Positions 22,301 to 33,654 of a stretch of DNA of 64,000 nucleotides are shown here, in pieces. The stretch comes from Dipteris shenzhenensis (taxonomy: Eukaryota > Polypodiophyta > Polypodiopsida > Gleicheniales): assembly GCA_047967505.1 (NCBI GenBank), contig CM106539.1. One strand, given 5' to 3'. The translations under genes were made by a program, and so were the position numbers. A model generated the notes under the pieces. That model made no database searches, was not told the origin of the DNA, and saw only the letters and a list, made by a program, of their open reading frames with translations. Numbering within the stretch: the stretch's first letter is position 1; every line of letters starts with the position of its first letter.

Positions 22301-23400
22301 TAGACAATAGGCATAGTATTTCCTCTGTGGCACGTACTTCTGTCTTTGTACCCCGAGGTGACCAGGATCATCAGCATATGGCATACATACATGCCATCCA
22401 TCCTCCCCTAGAGAAAATAGAAGAACATACATGAGTAGCATGTATGATTGGTGCAAGTTAGATATTCATCATATACGGCCATTGCGGCTTAAAATCAGGA
22501 TGTCCCTATTACCAACATCAAGATCATTCCCTTGTCCTGGCATGATAGTGGCAACCTCGCTAGTTGTGGGAACCAAATATTGTCTGGAGGTTGCATGACT
22601 CTCACAAATAACCATCCTTAAGTCTACATGTGGATTTCTTCTCAACATCTCCCCCATAGCTACCAATGCATTGGCATAAGGATTGCATGCATGTATCATT
22701 CTCTGCAAGGATTCCAAAATCATTAGATCCAAACCAAGCATCTCATCCGAGCAGTTCTACAACTCATGCTCTGTGTCATATACATATAACTGTGCAAAAC
22801 GTGGAATCTCCTACCTAGTATCATCAAGAAGCAAACTACCCACATGATGATAGACACTACCATGAACCCGAAAGTTATGTATACCTCTATCCCCAAAAAA
22901 CATCCCATCAATTTGGGCACCTAATGAGACAAAAGCCATCACACTATTGTACACTCTTATGTTTTTTTTGAATGATCTTCTTGTTGCATCATTCCCCTGC
23001 AATAAAAATTTCAAAATCTCAAATGGTTCTTATAAAGGCAACAATAACACACGCCCAATATCACAACAATGTTTTCCCACTACTTGTTGCATATCTGTTC
23101 TTGTTTCTTGCTTCCATAACTGGACATGACAAAAACTACATAAGTGGTTCATAGGTCCAAGTGAGTGAATAGTAGGAGCACAGAATACCAATGGAAACAT
23201 AGATGGGTGCCCTATATCATCGCGTACATAAAATCGACAAAGAATAGAGAGGCAATCCACTGCATCATGGGAAACTATAGCAATCTTGGTGAAAGTTTGA
23301 TGTCTTGCATGGCAACGTCTTTGAGCCCTAGTTCCATCTAATTGCATCCTTCCACTTAAATTTTGAATCTCATTATCTTGTCTTTTGCGCATGGTTCTTT
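22300..23400 (-). pseudogene. Helitron Rep protein, N-terminal part
   Basis: From 23392: the SLGPMNHLCSFC zinc-finger-like start of Helitron proteins, KHCCDIGRVLLLPL, then ILKFLLQGNDATRRSFKKNI, VYNSVMAFVSLGAQID, FRVHGSVYHHVGSLL and, in another frame, IHACNPYANALVAMGEMLRR. It closes with FSLGEDGWH...YYAYCLCKR at about 22300. This is the Helitron_like_N region that precedes the HUH/Tyr catalytic core. The core itself is not present on either side of the gypsy insertion. Frames change near 22790 and 22450. Together with 17880-19148 it represents one original element. Confidence 0.82.
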
Positions 23401-23598
23401 GATAGCTTCAAACCCAATTGTGGGGCTAAGTCACGCTTGATAATGCCATTTTCGGATTTCAATGCTCTACTGTGATTTCAATGCAGTCACAAAATCACGC
23501 CACGCCCTATGTGTTAAGTGCAATCTTCTTGCCCTCTCAAGATGTACCGAATTTGAAGCAAGTCCCACCATCTCCTGTAATGGACACAACTATATACG

Positions 23599-23641
<43 letters not shown>
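23599..23641. repeat. (TC)n(AT)n microsatellite
   Basis: Compound simple repeat, TC (23599-23620) then AT (23621-23641). Confidence 0.95.
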
Positions 23642-24049
23642 GCTTTATCTATCTATCTCAGTATGTGTGTGCATGTGTGTTTGTGCGTGCACGCTCTATT
23701 TTACATTGTGTGTGTCTCTATCAATGTTTACATGTTTGCGTTTATGTATCTATAGCTGGTCGCATAGTCGAAGGATGTACATCCAAATATTATCACATAT
23801 GCATAGCCAAGATAGTTGAAACTTTTATTCTTATTTTTGAGAAGAAAAAATAAAACTTTGGATATGACGTAGAGAGGGTGTACCCCACAAAGTAATTTAA
23901 AGAAAATTATTCATGAAAATAGTATGAAAATATATTAGGTCCATCAAAAGTATAAATGCAGAATTTATAACAGCAATTTAGCTTACTGCGAGGGGTCACA
24001 ACGTGGTCAAGCTTGCAACTCATCCTCGTCATTATAGATGTCAAGCCGT

Positions 24050-25346
24050 TTAAGTTGACTTTGAATGTTGCACACTGAACATTTCCACTTGTTCCTTCAA
24101 GGTGTCAATCTGCACCCTACATCCTTTGTCACAAACAATTGGACCTTCTCCATCTCTGCCAAGAAGATTTTGTGTGTACTCATTCATGGCCTTCACGCCA
24201 TTCTCAATCCAAGAAATCCTTGTAGTGAGAGTATTGGTGGGTGTCCCCACATCTTCTCTAATTAATCCGCTGCTAGTAGAGTGAATCTCACTCTTTACGG
24301 TGACCAAGTATCGGTTATTCAGTTCATTAATAGCTCTATTGTGTGCACACATATCGTGAATGCAATTTAACTACTTTACAATGCTTGTAGAAGACTGGCA
24401 CGCAGTTGCATGTCTAGTTTGCTAGGCTTTGTCGCCCACCTAAGCATTTCAGATGCCTTGCAATAGCAGTAGTTAAAGTAGAAAGGTGCATAGCTGCTTG
24501 CCTCACTGAGCAAGTGGAAGGCCTTGCCCTTGTGGTCGTACATCTTCCCTTGTCCTCGTGTGAAAATGAAGCAAAGGAAGCGATTGTTTCCTTGTCCTCA
24601 CGTGAAGATGAAGGTTGAGATTCAATCTCTAAGCCTCCTGAAATGCTTTCTTGATCTTGGCATATGGTGGCATAGTATTTCCTTGTGCAAGAATCTTCGG
24701 CAGATGGGAAGGCAAACCTTTGCATGCTATTTATGTATCATGCTGCTCAAAAATTCCAGTGACCATCTCTCTCAAGAAAATGTTCCAGTGCAGCACTATA
24801 TGATTTCAGATCAATGCAATGGCCAGCCCCAGCCTTTCTTGGAGATCAATGCCACTTCTTCCCTCACAAGTGAAATTCCAAATGGGGAGCGCTTTGATAA
24901 TTCTAGAAATGGACTCACTCTCAACAATGGTTCATGGACCAAAGCTGCCAGCAACAACCAATACTCCAACGAGGCTACTGCTAAGGATGCATTTCTGGAA
25001 TGCAAGCACACATCCAGCTTTAGGTACAGAGTACATTAATTGACAAATTGCAAATCCAAAGGAAGCTGCTCGCATTACCTTTTTCATTCCCTTGCGAGGG
25101 AGTAAAGGTCACAAACGAGCTCATGTCATGTGGAGCTGAAAGATCTTCTTCCACCAACGCATCGCTCTTCTCTTTGGTGTCAACCGGCTTGGTGAGATAA
25201 TGGCCTTTGCGGATCCTTTTCTTCTCCCGATGCTGGACTACGTCACTTGGGATGTTACCATATTCATTCTCCTCTAAGGGAAGCAAGGAGAAAGATATGT
25301 TGTGGTTTTGTTTGCATGAAAATATTTTCTTCCTCTCTCTTTGCAA
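24050..25346 (-). pseudogene. Unrecognised coding relic, possibly several exons
   Basis: Three open stretches follow one another on the minus strand: 25346-25020, 24725-24414 and 24352-24050. The first has exon-like edges. A pyrimidine-rich CTTCCCTTAG lies before EENEYGNIPSDVVQ (about 25273), and AAAAG/GTAATG lies after TPSQGNEK (about 25078). The last looks coiled-coil-like (AINELNNRYLVTV, ISWIENGVKAMNEY, QIDTLKEQVEMF). I recognise no family and could not join the pieces in frame. It may belong with 25587-25925. Confidence 0.3.
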
Positions 25347-25586
25347 GTGATAAGGGTCCCTATTATTAAGATTAGAAAGAGCAGGAAGCTAAGAGTTGCG
25401 TGAAGTTTCATTACCCCCAACTTCATGTCACAGCGGCTTTCCAATAGTTTGAATTGATTGGTCTAAATTATTTTTTGAAATAAGGATTTCTTTGTAGGTG
25501 GAATGGATATGATAGCCATGACAATTGAATGTGCTATGGCTGAGATTTTGAGAAAACCAAACATCACAGTGGTGGGCAAGGAACTT

Positions 25587-25925
25587 TTAATGCAAGAATC
25601 CAAGATCATCCAACTTCCACAATGTTGATGGAAATGATGAGACTACATCTAATGGAGCCCCAACTACTACATCCCAATTCTCATAGGTTGTTCCCCAATG
25701 ATCCGTAAATGCTTCCTCAACCTTGTGCTTAGGTTTGGTACACTGCAACACAAAGTATGGGTCATCTTCCTCGTTCTCCCTAGAGGCAGCAACAACTGCA
25801 AAGTTACCCCCCTCTTCCAGACAGTCAGTGAGGTCATCGAAACTCTCTGCAAACTGTGGTGAGTCATTGTTTGTCTCTCCATTGTTTGTTGTTGCATCTC
25901 CACATAAACTTGAACTGGCTCCCAT
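25587..25925 (-). pseudogene. Possible transposase C-terminal tail
   Basis: 112 codons with an acidic start and a core DPYFVLQCTKPKHKVEEAF, then DHWGTTYENWDVVVGAPL. The pattern (a short strand-rich segment ending with a W-D-V-V-G turn) resembles the small domain at the C-terminus of the DUF7869-type protein at 38.5-39.0 kb (GHFLLVRTAEKIYPIWLGIA...IQYWAP). The similarity is by eye and weak. It lies on the strand opposite to the relic at 26181. Confidence 0.3.
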
Positions 25926-26180
25926 CTCTTCACAGTTGCAATGTCCTCACAATTTTCATGATCCCCTGTGATGCACACATTGAAAGTTTTCTTGTTTTGA
26001 GAAGGTGGTTGTTTGAAAAGTGGTTGAAATTATTTTGTTTTACTAGTAGCTTGATCACCAGCCTAGTGGTTGAAATTGTTTTCTTTTACTAGTAGCTTGA
26101 TTACCATCTCGGTGGTTGAAATTGTTTTATTTTCCAGTAGCCTGATAGTTTAATTAGACTACATTTTTGCAAAAGGGAGC

Positions 26181-27180
26181 TCAATGTATGGTTGTTCCCA
26201 CATGTTGGGTTAGCCGACGGAGTTGTATCTCAAGTTTATGGATCAAAACCCTAACATTTTGATTGGACAAAGGAGCTTTGAGCATTGTAAGCCCCAGTAC
26301 GTCAGGAAACTCAAAGACAGGTGTGTGTGTTGTTGCAAAACACACATAGACTTTGACCTGGCTCGGAAAGCTATGAATGACTTGAGATTTGTTCATGTTG
26401 GAGCATTCCTCCATGGAGATAAATGCCCATGTCTCCCAGATGAATGCATAGTCTAAAGCCCACCTGAATCCTCATCATGTATCGCAAGAAAGACCAAGTT
26501 TGGTAGCCTAATATCTCTGTGGGAGCCAGTGGTATGTCCAAAGGGAGACTTTGAGTGGCACAACATTGAATTCATTCGTGGCACATGCAAGCATTGTAGT
26601 CTGAAGCTGAAGAAGAATCAATTTGTTGTCTGTCCAAATGAAATGAGGGAAGACAGATCTGTTACTTTAAAATGGAGGAGATTTGAACATGTTAATGTTG
26701 ATGGATCGGATAAAAAGAGACGGCTACTATTCTATAGGAGCACTTAGACAAGGGAGCTTATAGATCACTTGGTTCAATCCATCCCAAAATGTGTGCATCA
26801 CAGTTTCATGGCCAACTGGCAAGATAAGCAGTTCAGGACATGTCTTGCCAATTTTCCCATGACACTATTGTTTTTATCATAGATTTTGCAAAAATTGTTC
26901 ATGAATTTCAAGAACAAGATGAGATACGAAGTGCTCACTGGTACAACAAGCAGATAACAATGCTAGTGCATATCACATACAATCATTTGCTTGATTCTTC
27001 TACCACCATTGATGTCAATCTACTTGTTGACTCATAGGGGTCTAGGTCAGTGCAATGCACATACCATTTCTACATTTCGGATTATAGGGGACATGACACC
27101 TTATTTGTGTAGCATGATTTTCCATTGCATTGGGAATGGCTTAAAAAAGATGATCCCCATGTACAAGAAAATATAATGCC
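26181..27180 (+). pseudogene. Transposase-like relic with CCC-H cysteine motif
   Basis: Read from about 26220: LKFMDQNPNILIGQRSFEHC, KPQYVRKLKDRCVCCCKTHI, KCPCLPDEC, VCPKGDFEWHNIEFIRGTC, KHCSLKLKKNQFVVCP. Then IIDFAKIVHEFQEQDEIRSA and HWYNKQITMLVHITY (about 26875-26985). This order (basic strand, RxxCCCxxH, paired Cys motifs, then a DFAE-like acidic strand) resembles an uncharacterised transposase-like family from non-seed plants and invertebrates that I know only by pattern. Stops at 26454, 26745 and around 26880 make it a relic, and the sequence loses similarity by 27180. Confidence 0.5.
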
Positions 27181-27252
27181 TATATACAAAAAATGCCCTA
27201 AACCTCACCAAAAATGGCTACACCCAAGCTTGCATTGACCCTCATATTACTA

Positions 27253-27434
27253 ATATATATATATATATATATATATATAGTTTGTATTGTTTCCATAGGC
27301 GCTTAGCTGGGGTTTGAAATCAACACATCCTCACACACACACTCACCTTAATCACCAGGGTATCACCCCATTGGTAGATTTTACACACACACAATTGCCT
27401 TAATCAATAGGTTATCACCCCATTGGTAGATGTT
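27253..27434. repeat. AT microsatellite and 52-bp tandem duplication
   Basis: An (AT)n run at 27253-27279, then two tandem copies of a block containing ACACACAC, CCTTAATCA and ATCACCCCATTGGTAGAT (about 27331-27382 and 27383-27434). Confidence 0.8.
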
Positions 27435-28489
27435 ACTAATATATTGCTCATCTTTCTTTCATCCCCCTCCTTACCAATTTTCATTGAAGAATTGTATAAG
27501 ACAATTGGAAACTTAAATATATAATACTTTGATAACTTCTAGAAGCATGTGTATTAGTGAATCATATGTTACATATTTATGTTGTATAAGTATGTACGAG
27601 AGACTTATAAATTTAAGCTTCTTAAGTATCATAACATCAACTAATTAATATGAGACATGCACCTATACTGACAAAAGGAATGACAAAGTATTAAACCACT
27701 GAAATAGAATATATATTTGAGGTTGTTATTAAGGGTTTATTTTGGATGCAAGAAATTAAGCCATGCAAATAGTTGTCTATGTGAAAACCACCACTAAAGC
27801 CTCTATGTTACATACTATTTTTAGGTAGATTTTCTTGGTGAACAATTCATACATTTTCTCAAATGTAGAATTTTTGTGTGGGTTGCACCTAGATCAATTT
27901 CTCTTCTTAGCTTAAATTTTTTCATTTTGCTCACATTGGAGTTGCAACCTAGTAAGGAATAAGACGAGTTATTATATCTTGTTTACCTTTTGTTATGTTT
28001 ATAATAGAATTTGACTAGTGAGATTAGAATAGTTTTTTAAATAATATGCATTCCACTTTCATGCAAGTCTTTTATATTTGTAAACGTCTTAAAAACTTCC
28101 TATTCATAGATTTTCTTCTTTATTTTTATGTGAGACGTGGTTTTCATCAGTAATTACCTTAAATGTGGATCTTATGAAGTTTGTAAGAAAACAATCAATG
28201 GACATTCAAAATGGAGGAAACTAAAATGCAAGTAAATGAGACATAAGAACCACCAAAAGTGTAAAAGAAAACTAAGTAAATAAGTTAACACCATCACAAA
28301 ATATAAAATTAAAAATGGTAATCAAGAGAACATGTATGAAATAAAGAAACTAATACTTTTGTGTTGTTATAATGAATGTTATTTGAACATAAGAGTTTGC
28401 ATGTGACGATAAATTTTTAGTGCAAAAAGAAATTCTACTTAACAAACCTTAGAAAACTCTTATTAACATGCATGCAAAAGCACAATGCA
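27435..28489. other. AT-rich intergenic
   Basis: No open frame, repeat or motif of note recognised. Confidence 0.5.
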
Positions 28490-30420
28490 AAAGCCTGAGT
28501 GTTTAAACAACTTCCACTTAACCACCCATAGAAAGCTCTTAATAACATACGTGCTCAATGGTTGTTTTTTGAAGACAAGATTTTGCATGATTTATAAATA
28601 GCTTGAACTTAATACCCATAGAAACTTCCGATGAACATGTGGTTTTTTGGATGGTTATTATGATGGTTTTTTGGAGGAAAGACATTGCATCATGAAAAAT
28701 CTGTAGTGCTTAAATACTTTCCACTTAAACCACCCATAGAAAGCTCTTAATAACATGTATGCATAATGGTGATTTTTTGAAGACAAAAGTTTGCATGATG
28801 TAGAATTTTGAGTGCATAAATAGCGTAAACTTAATCATCCATAGAAACCTCATAATATGAACGTGTGTGTTTTTATGGAGATTATTTGAAGATAAGACTT
28901 TAAATGATAAGTTTTTAGTGCATAAAGAACTCTTCTTAACCACCCTCACAAAAGTCCTATTAACATGTATGTTTTTTGGGTGGTTCTTTTAAGGAAAGAA
29001 TTTGCGTGATGCAAAATCTTGAGCATATGTAAACCACCCATTGAAAAATTTGGCTTTGATGTGTTTTTGTGTGATGGTTTTTTAAAGACAAGAGTTTGCA
29101 TGGTGCAAAATACTGAGTACTTAAACAACTTCGACTTAACCATTCTCATAAAACTCCCTATGCTTTTTGGGTGGTTTTTTGAAGAAAATAATTTGCATGA
29201 TGCAAAATCTTGAGCATATAAAAACATCCATAATAAAGTTTGGCTTTGATGTGTTTTTTTGTGAGGTTTTTTGAGGACAAGAGTTTGCATGGTGCAAAAT
29301 CTTAAGTACTTAAACAAATTCCACTTAACCACTCTCACACCTTAACATGTATGCTTTTTGGTTGGTTTTTTAAGGAAAGAAATTTGATGATGCAAAATCT
29401 TGAGCATATAGAACCTACCCAAAGAAACATAGGAAAGTTTGGCTTTGCTGTGTTTTTTTGTGATGGTTCTTTGAAGACAAGACTTTGCATGGTGTAAAAC
29501 CTTGACTACTTAAACAACTTCCACTTAACCACTTTGATAGAACTCCCAGTAACATGTATATGCTTTTTGGTTGGTTTTTTGAAGGAAAGAATTTGCATGG
29601 TGCAAAATCTTGAGCATATAGAAACTGCCCATAAAAACCATCCGTAGGAAAGTTTGGCTTTGATGTGTTTTTTTGTGATGGATTTTTTGAAGACAAGAGT
29701 TTGCATGGTGCAAAACCTTGAGTACCTAAACAATTACTTCCACTTAACCACTCTCACAGAACTCCCAGTAACATGTATGCTTTTTGGTTGGTTTTTGGGT
29801 AGTTTTTTGAAGGACAAAATTTGCATGATGCAAAATATTGAGCATATAAAATCCAACCATAGGAAAGTTAGGCTTTAATGTGTCTTTTTGTGATGTTTTT
29901 TTAAATACAAGAGTTTGCATGGTGCAAAATATTAATTACTTAAACAACTTCCACTTAACTACTCTCACAAAACTCCCATTAACATGTATGTCTTTTGTTT
30001 GTTTTTGGGTGGCTTTTTGAAGGAAAGAATTTGCATGATGCAAAATCTTAAGCATATAAAAACCACCCATAAAAACCGTCCATGGGAAATTTTGGCTTTG
30101 ATGTGTTTTTTTCAGATGGTTTTTTTAAGACGAGTTTGCATGGTGCAAAAATCTTGAGCGCTTAAATATTTTCCACTTAACCACCCATAGAAAGCTCTTA
30201 ATAATGTTTTTAAAAAAAGACAAGAATTCGCTTAATGCAAAATCTTGAGTGTGTAAAAAGCTTACTTAACCACCCATAGAAACCTCTTATTAACATATGT
30301 TTTTAAATGGTGGTTTTTGTAAGAGCAAGAATTTACAAGATGCAAAATCTTGAGTGCATAACTAGCTTTCAGCTAAGCACCCATAGAAACCTTCTCCTTA
30401 ACCACCTATGTGCATATTTG
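28490..30420. repeat. Tandem satellite, units of about 190-214 bp
   Basis: The marker GAGTTTGCATGGTGCAAAA recurs at 29094, 29281, 29483, 29697, 29910 and 30124, spacings 187, 202, 214, 213 and 214. A second marker, CCACTTAACCACCCATAGAAAG, recurs at 28515 and 28726 (211 bp). Each unit holds two related halves, with GTTTGCATG(G/A)TG and then TTTGCATGATGCAAAATC near the end of each half. This suggests an older duplication inside the unit. Units diverge gradually toward the left. Open frames here are repeat translations. Confidence 0.85.
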
Positions 30421-30427
30421 GTTGTTT

Positions 30428-30790
30428 GGAGTGAAAAACCTCCTTGCAAGATGGTTTCTTGTTGGTGTTTTTCTGTTTTAATTTTGGATGTTCTAAAATC
30501 ACTATGAAAATGAGTACCTATGTAGATTGTTTGTAAGGGTATTTTATCTTTGAAAAATTTTTTGGGTCTTTAAAGTTAAAATCTTTCGTGTGAGGTGGTC
30601 TTATTTTATTTCAATGTCAAAACTTACTATGAGTAGTGGTTTTATTAAAAGTATGGGTAGATAAGTTTGGGTAGTTTTTCAATAGAGTGAAAAACCTCAT
30701 TGCAAGGTGGTTTCTTACTAGTGGTTTTTTCGTTTTCAAATTTGGGTGCTCAAAAATCACTATGAAAATGACCATCTAGGAAGGTTGGGG
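30428..30790. repeat. Direct duplication, period about 258 bp
   Basis: AGTGAAAAACCTC(C/A)TTGCAAG followed by GGTTTCTT...TTTTC and CACTATGAAAATGA occurs at about 30436 and again at about 30694. Confidence 0.7.
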
Positions 30791-31189
30791 TGTTTTGTGT
30801 TTGAAGTTTTTTGTGGGTAGTATATTGTGAAAATCCTCTACTTAAAGTGAACACAATATTAGAGAATTTGGGAAAATCCCAATTCCCATGAAATAAAATA
30901 TAGTCACTTCAAAAGTAAAATTTGATGTTTTTTATTGAAACATTAGCTCCATTGAGGACCCAAGTTTCAATTATGTTGGGGGAGACTAGACCATGCACAA
31001 TACTTTCCCAATTCCTAGAACCCAAGCAACAAGCTTCCGTATGTTGCTATGGCAAAAGGCCTTAATAGATGTGAACATGGCTCCATGGCCAAAACATTTG
31101 TTGATTTGCTAGTGAAAGAAAGATGTTTGTTGTTTCATATGCATCAAAACCACAAACAAAAGCCAATTTATAGATGTTGCGTTAGGAAT

Positions 31190-31453
31190 ATTCATTGGAG
31201 TAAATTAAATTGCAATATTGATATATGCAATAGGATTGTTATAGATCTTTGACATCCATCATATAAATGTGGTCTTCAAAAACAAAATTAAACTTGCAAC
31301 AACTATCAATTTTTATTTGGTATATTAGATGTATCAAAATAATGTCAAATGCATATGTTTCTATGTTGATAAATTGTAGTATTGACATATGCAATAGGAT
31401 TATGGTAGAGCTTTGACATCCATCATATAAATGTGGTGTTCAAAAACACCATT
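31190..31453. repeat. 80-bp direct duplication ending in the left inverted repeat
   Basis: A block with TATGCAATAGGATT, TTTGACATCCATCATATAA and GTGGT(C/G)TTCAAAAACA is present at about 31205-31285 and 31373-31453, period about 169 bp. The second copy ends in the 21-bp inverted repeat; the first copy matches 18 of the same 21 bases. Confidence 0.75.
31433..31453 (+). repeat. Inverted repeat, left copy
   Basis: Contains TGGTGTTCAAAAACACCA, itself a hairpin (7-bp stem, 4-nt loop). The whole 21 bp is the exact reverse complement of 39314-39334. Confidence 0.85.
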
Positions 31454-31629
31454 CCATCACAATAGAGCTCGTGAAACTCTCCATCACAATAGAGCTCATG
31501 AAACTCAGAGACATGGTCTAGATAAAAACCTTTTTTTAAATTGCTTTCTTCTACTAAATATAATCAAAACCATTGACACATAGCCAATTTTGCACCACAT
31601 CGTTTAACATAATCATTAACAATTCCATA

Positions 31630-32187
31630 CTAGTATTCATACTCACAAAGTAGCTCATCTCCGAAGGCGATATCCTTTATGGTTTGCACAGTAATGTAGC
31701 CATGGGCACTTAAATCTCCTTGTGACTTTTGAGCCCAAGGTGGTAGTTTAGGGATGTATACAAATATAACATTTGTTCTTTCTTTATAATACATTGAGCT
31801 ATTTATATATCCAGCAATGTTTCCATACAATACATCTCCCATAATACATTTCACATCTGTCAATGGCTCAATGAATGGATCTTCAAACATTCCATAAGTC
31901 TTCATCCTTGGGAAAAACTTGAGGAGAGATCTCCAAGTATCATAATCATACTTTGGACCATTATATACCATCAAATCTTGTTTCTTCTTGATGGTCGTAT
32001 GTACAAAAAGACCATATCCTGCCCCAGGTATTGTTGAGTTCTTTACTTCATAATGGATGCCATTCATTTCGAACACGTGCTCAATGGGTATGGGCAATTC
32101 ATGTTTCCATAAACCATTGGATGCAGGATCAAAATTTGTAATAAGATAGCTCTTCAACTTTTCAGGACAATCTGCAACACCTATCAT
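31630..32187 (-). CDS. SET-domain protein (small, 185 aa)
   Basis: SET domains are lysine methyltransferase domains. Motifs in order: VKNSTIPGAGYGLFVHT (residues 48-64, start of SET), LMVYNGP, GNIAGYINSSM...NVIF (122-142) and GYITVQTIKDIAFGDELLCE (163-182), ending YEY. The usual RFxNHS core reads GYINSS, so the NH pair is altered to NS. There are no pre-SET or post-SET cysteines and the protein is little more than the bare domain. Open sequence at 32233-32424 just upstream, ending CPKNALCFVM and followed by GTGAGT, may be a first exon, but the junction does not join cleanly. It may be a captured host gene in the candidate element. Activity cannot be judged. Confidence 0.72.
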   Translation of the reverse strand: MIGVADCPEKLKSYLITNFDPASNGLWKHELPIPIEHVFEMNGIHYEVKNSTIPGAGYGLFVHTTIKKKQDLMVYNGPKYDYDTWRSLLKFFPRMKTYGMFEDPFIEPLTDVKCIMGDVLYGNIAGYINSSMYYKERTNVIFVYIPKLPPWAQKSQGDLSAHGYITVQTIKDIAFGDELLCEYEY

Positions 32188-32457
32188 ATGTTTAAAATCA
32201 AAGAATCATTCTTTTAGTGGAGGAATACAAACTCACATCACAAAGCACAAAGCATTTTTTGGACAAGGTACTAACTCATGTCTATTAATTCTTTCACAAA
32301 ACAAATTGAAGCATAATGTTTGGCAAGTCAAATCTAACCAAATAGTGTCCAAATATAAATCAGAATGTAGGTACAAATGTTTTAGCTGAGCATTTGTGTC
32401 TGCAACTCTAATTAACAAGATCACTCAGATTCACTAAGGGTTGTCTATGCAATAAAA

Positions 32458-33615
32458 TCAAATCAAGTTGGCTAAGAATGCCCTTGCAGCATCGGCAGTG
32501 ATTCCCCTTTCCTTGCATCTAAGAACCATAGCAAAGCGTTTTGCCTCACTATCTTTCAATGGCCCCATTTTGGCAATTTTTCCTAGCTTGCATTCTTCCT
32601 CTTCATTTAATGTAACATGTTGAGCATGCACCATACTTCTTGTAGTAGGACAAGTCCCTCTCACTCTAGTTTTGGTTATAGGTGAAGTAATACCTTTCTC
32701 TGTGTCTTTTTTTAAACTACGAGTAGACATATGAGATTCGACATCATGCCCTTCGACAATTGGAGCTTGACCAAATCTGTTAGAAGAGATGGCACTGCGC
32801 ACATCTATTGCATCATCTAGCATCTGTAGGTATAGTAATAACTCATGAAGCAAAATAGAATCACCACAATCTATATCAAATTTTGTAGGGAAAATGCAAT
32901 TTTCTACTGGATTAACACAACCCGTGTAAGGCGAAACATCAATGAACACTGTTCTTGCTGGTTTGCATTCCTCTTTAAAACAACGCCACACTCTCATTAA
33001 TGGTTTAAACTTCGCTTCCACATTGATCCTATCTGGTCGAATGATTCTACTCTTTGTATGCTTTTGGCATGCCATCGCACCCCAAACCATGAAGAAATGT
33101 AACTTTCTGTTAACATGATGCTCCAAAGTGTCTAGCATGTGTTGCACCATGCCCTTTTCTCCTCCAGTGGACCAAATGCCAACATGACAGTGATCGAGCA
33201 ACCATTGTAGAAACTCTAAACACCCAGGACGGAGAACAAGCCAATGCTTCCCATTGTGCAAGCACATATGTTTGTTTGACTTTGAAAAACAAAGCTCGAG
33301 CAATAACCCTTTCAAATCTATTATCACTGCTAGTCTTATTTTTGTTATCACCTATTTTGACATTATTTCTGAGGGTGACATTATGTCTTCTCCTTTACCT
33401 TCTAAGATTTTTTCTTGCACCTTGGCTTCATTCAATGACATTGCATCTTTGCCTTTGCCTTCTAAGCTTGCATCCACATTTGTCAATGGAACATTAACTC
33501 CAGACATTGCACCCTCAACATTTTCAATCAACCATGTTGAGCCTGGAGCTTGCATGCTAATGTTCAAATTAGGCACATAACGAATCATTGGATTAGGTGT
33601 CACATGTACAGGCAA
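32458..33615 (-). pseudogene. FCP1/NIF-like HAD phosphatase relative
   Basis: FCP1-homology proteins dephosphorylate, among others, the RNA polymerase II tail. Residues after 33351 read VITKIRLAVIIDLKGLLLEL, LVLRPGCLEFLQWLLDHCHV, GIWSTGGEKG, then later RTVFIDVSPYTGCVNPVENC and IFPTKFD, in family order. The catalytic DxDx(T/V) is DLKGL here: the second aspartate, the general acid/base, is lysine. A TAG at 33352-33354 interrupts the frame between an N-terminal segment (33615-33355) and the domain. The C-terminus (32458-32750) is a basic tail without a recognised domain. Probably catalytically dead, or a binding module. It lies 270 bp upstream of the SET gene on the same strand. Confidence 0.65.
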
Positions 33616-33654
33616 TGCTTCTAGCGATGTGAAATTGAGATGGCCAAGATCTAT

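Noticed and set aside
28725-29878. Open frames encoding repeated LHHANS/KKTHQSQT-like words.
   Set aside because: They are the tandem satellite read in frame; the words repeat at the satellite period.
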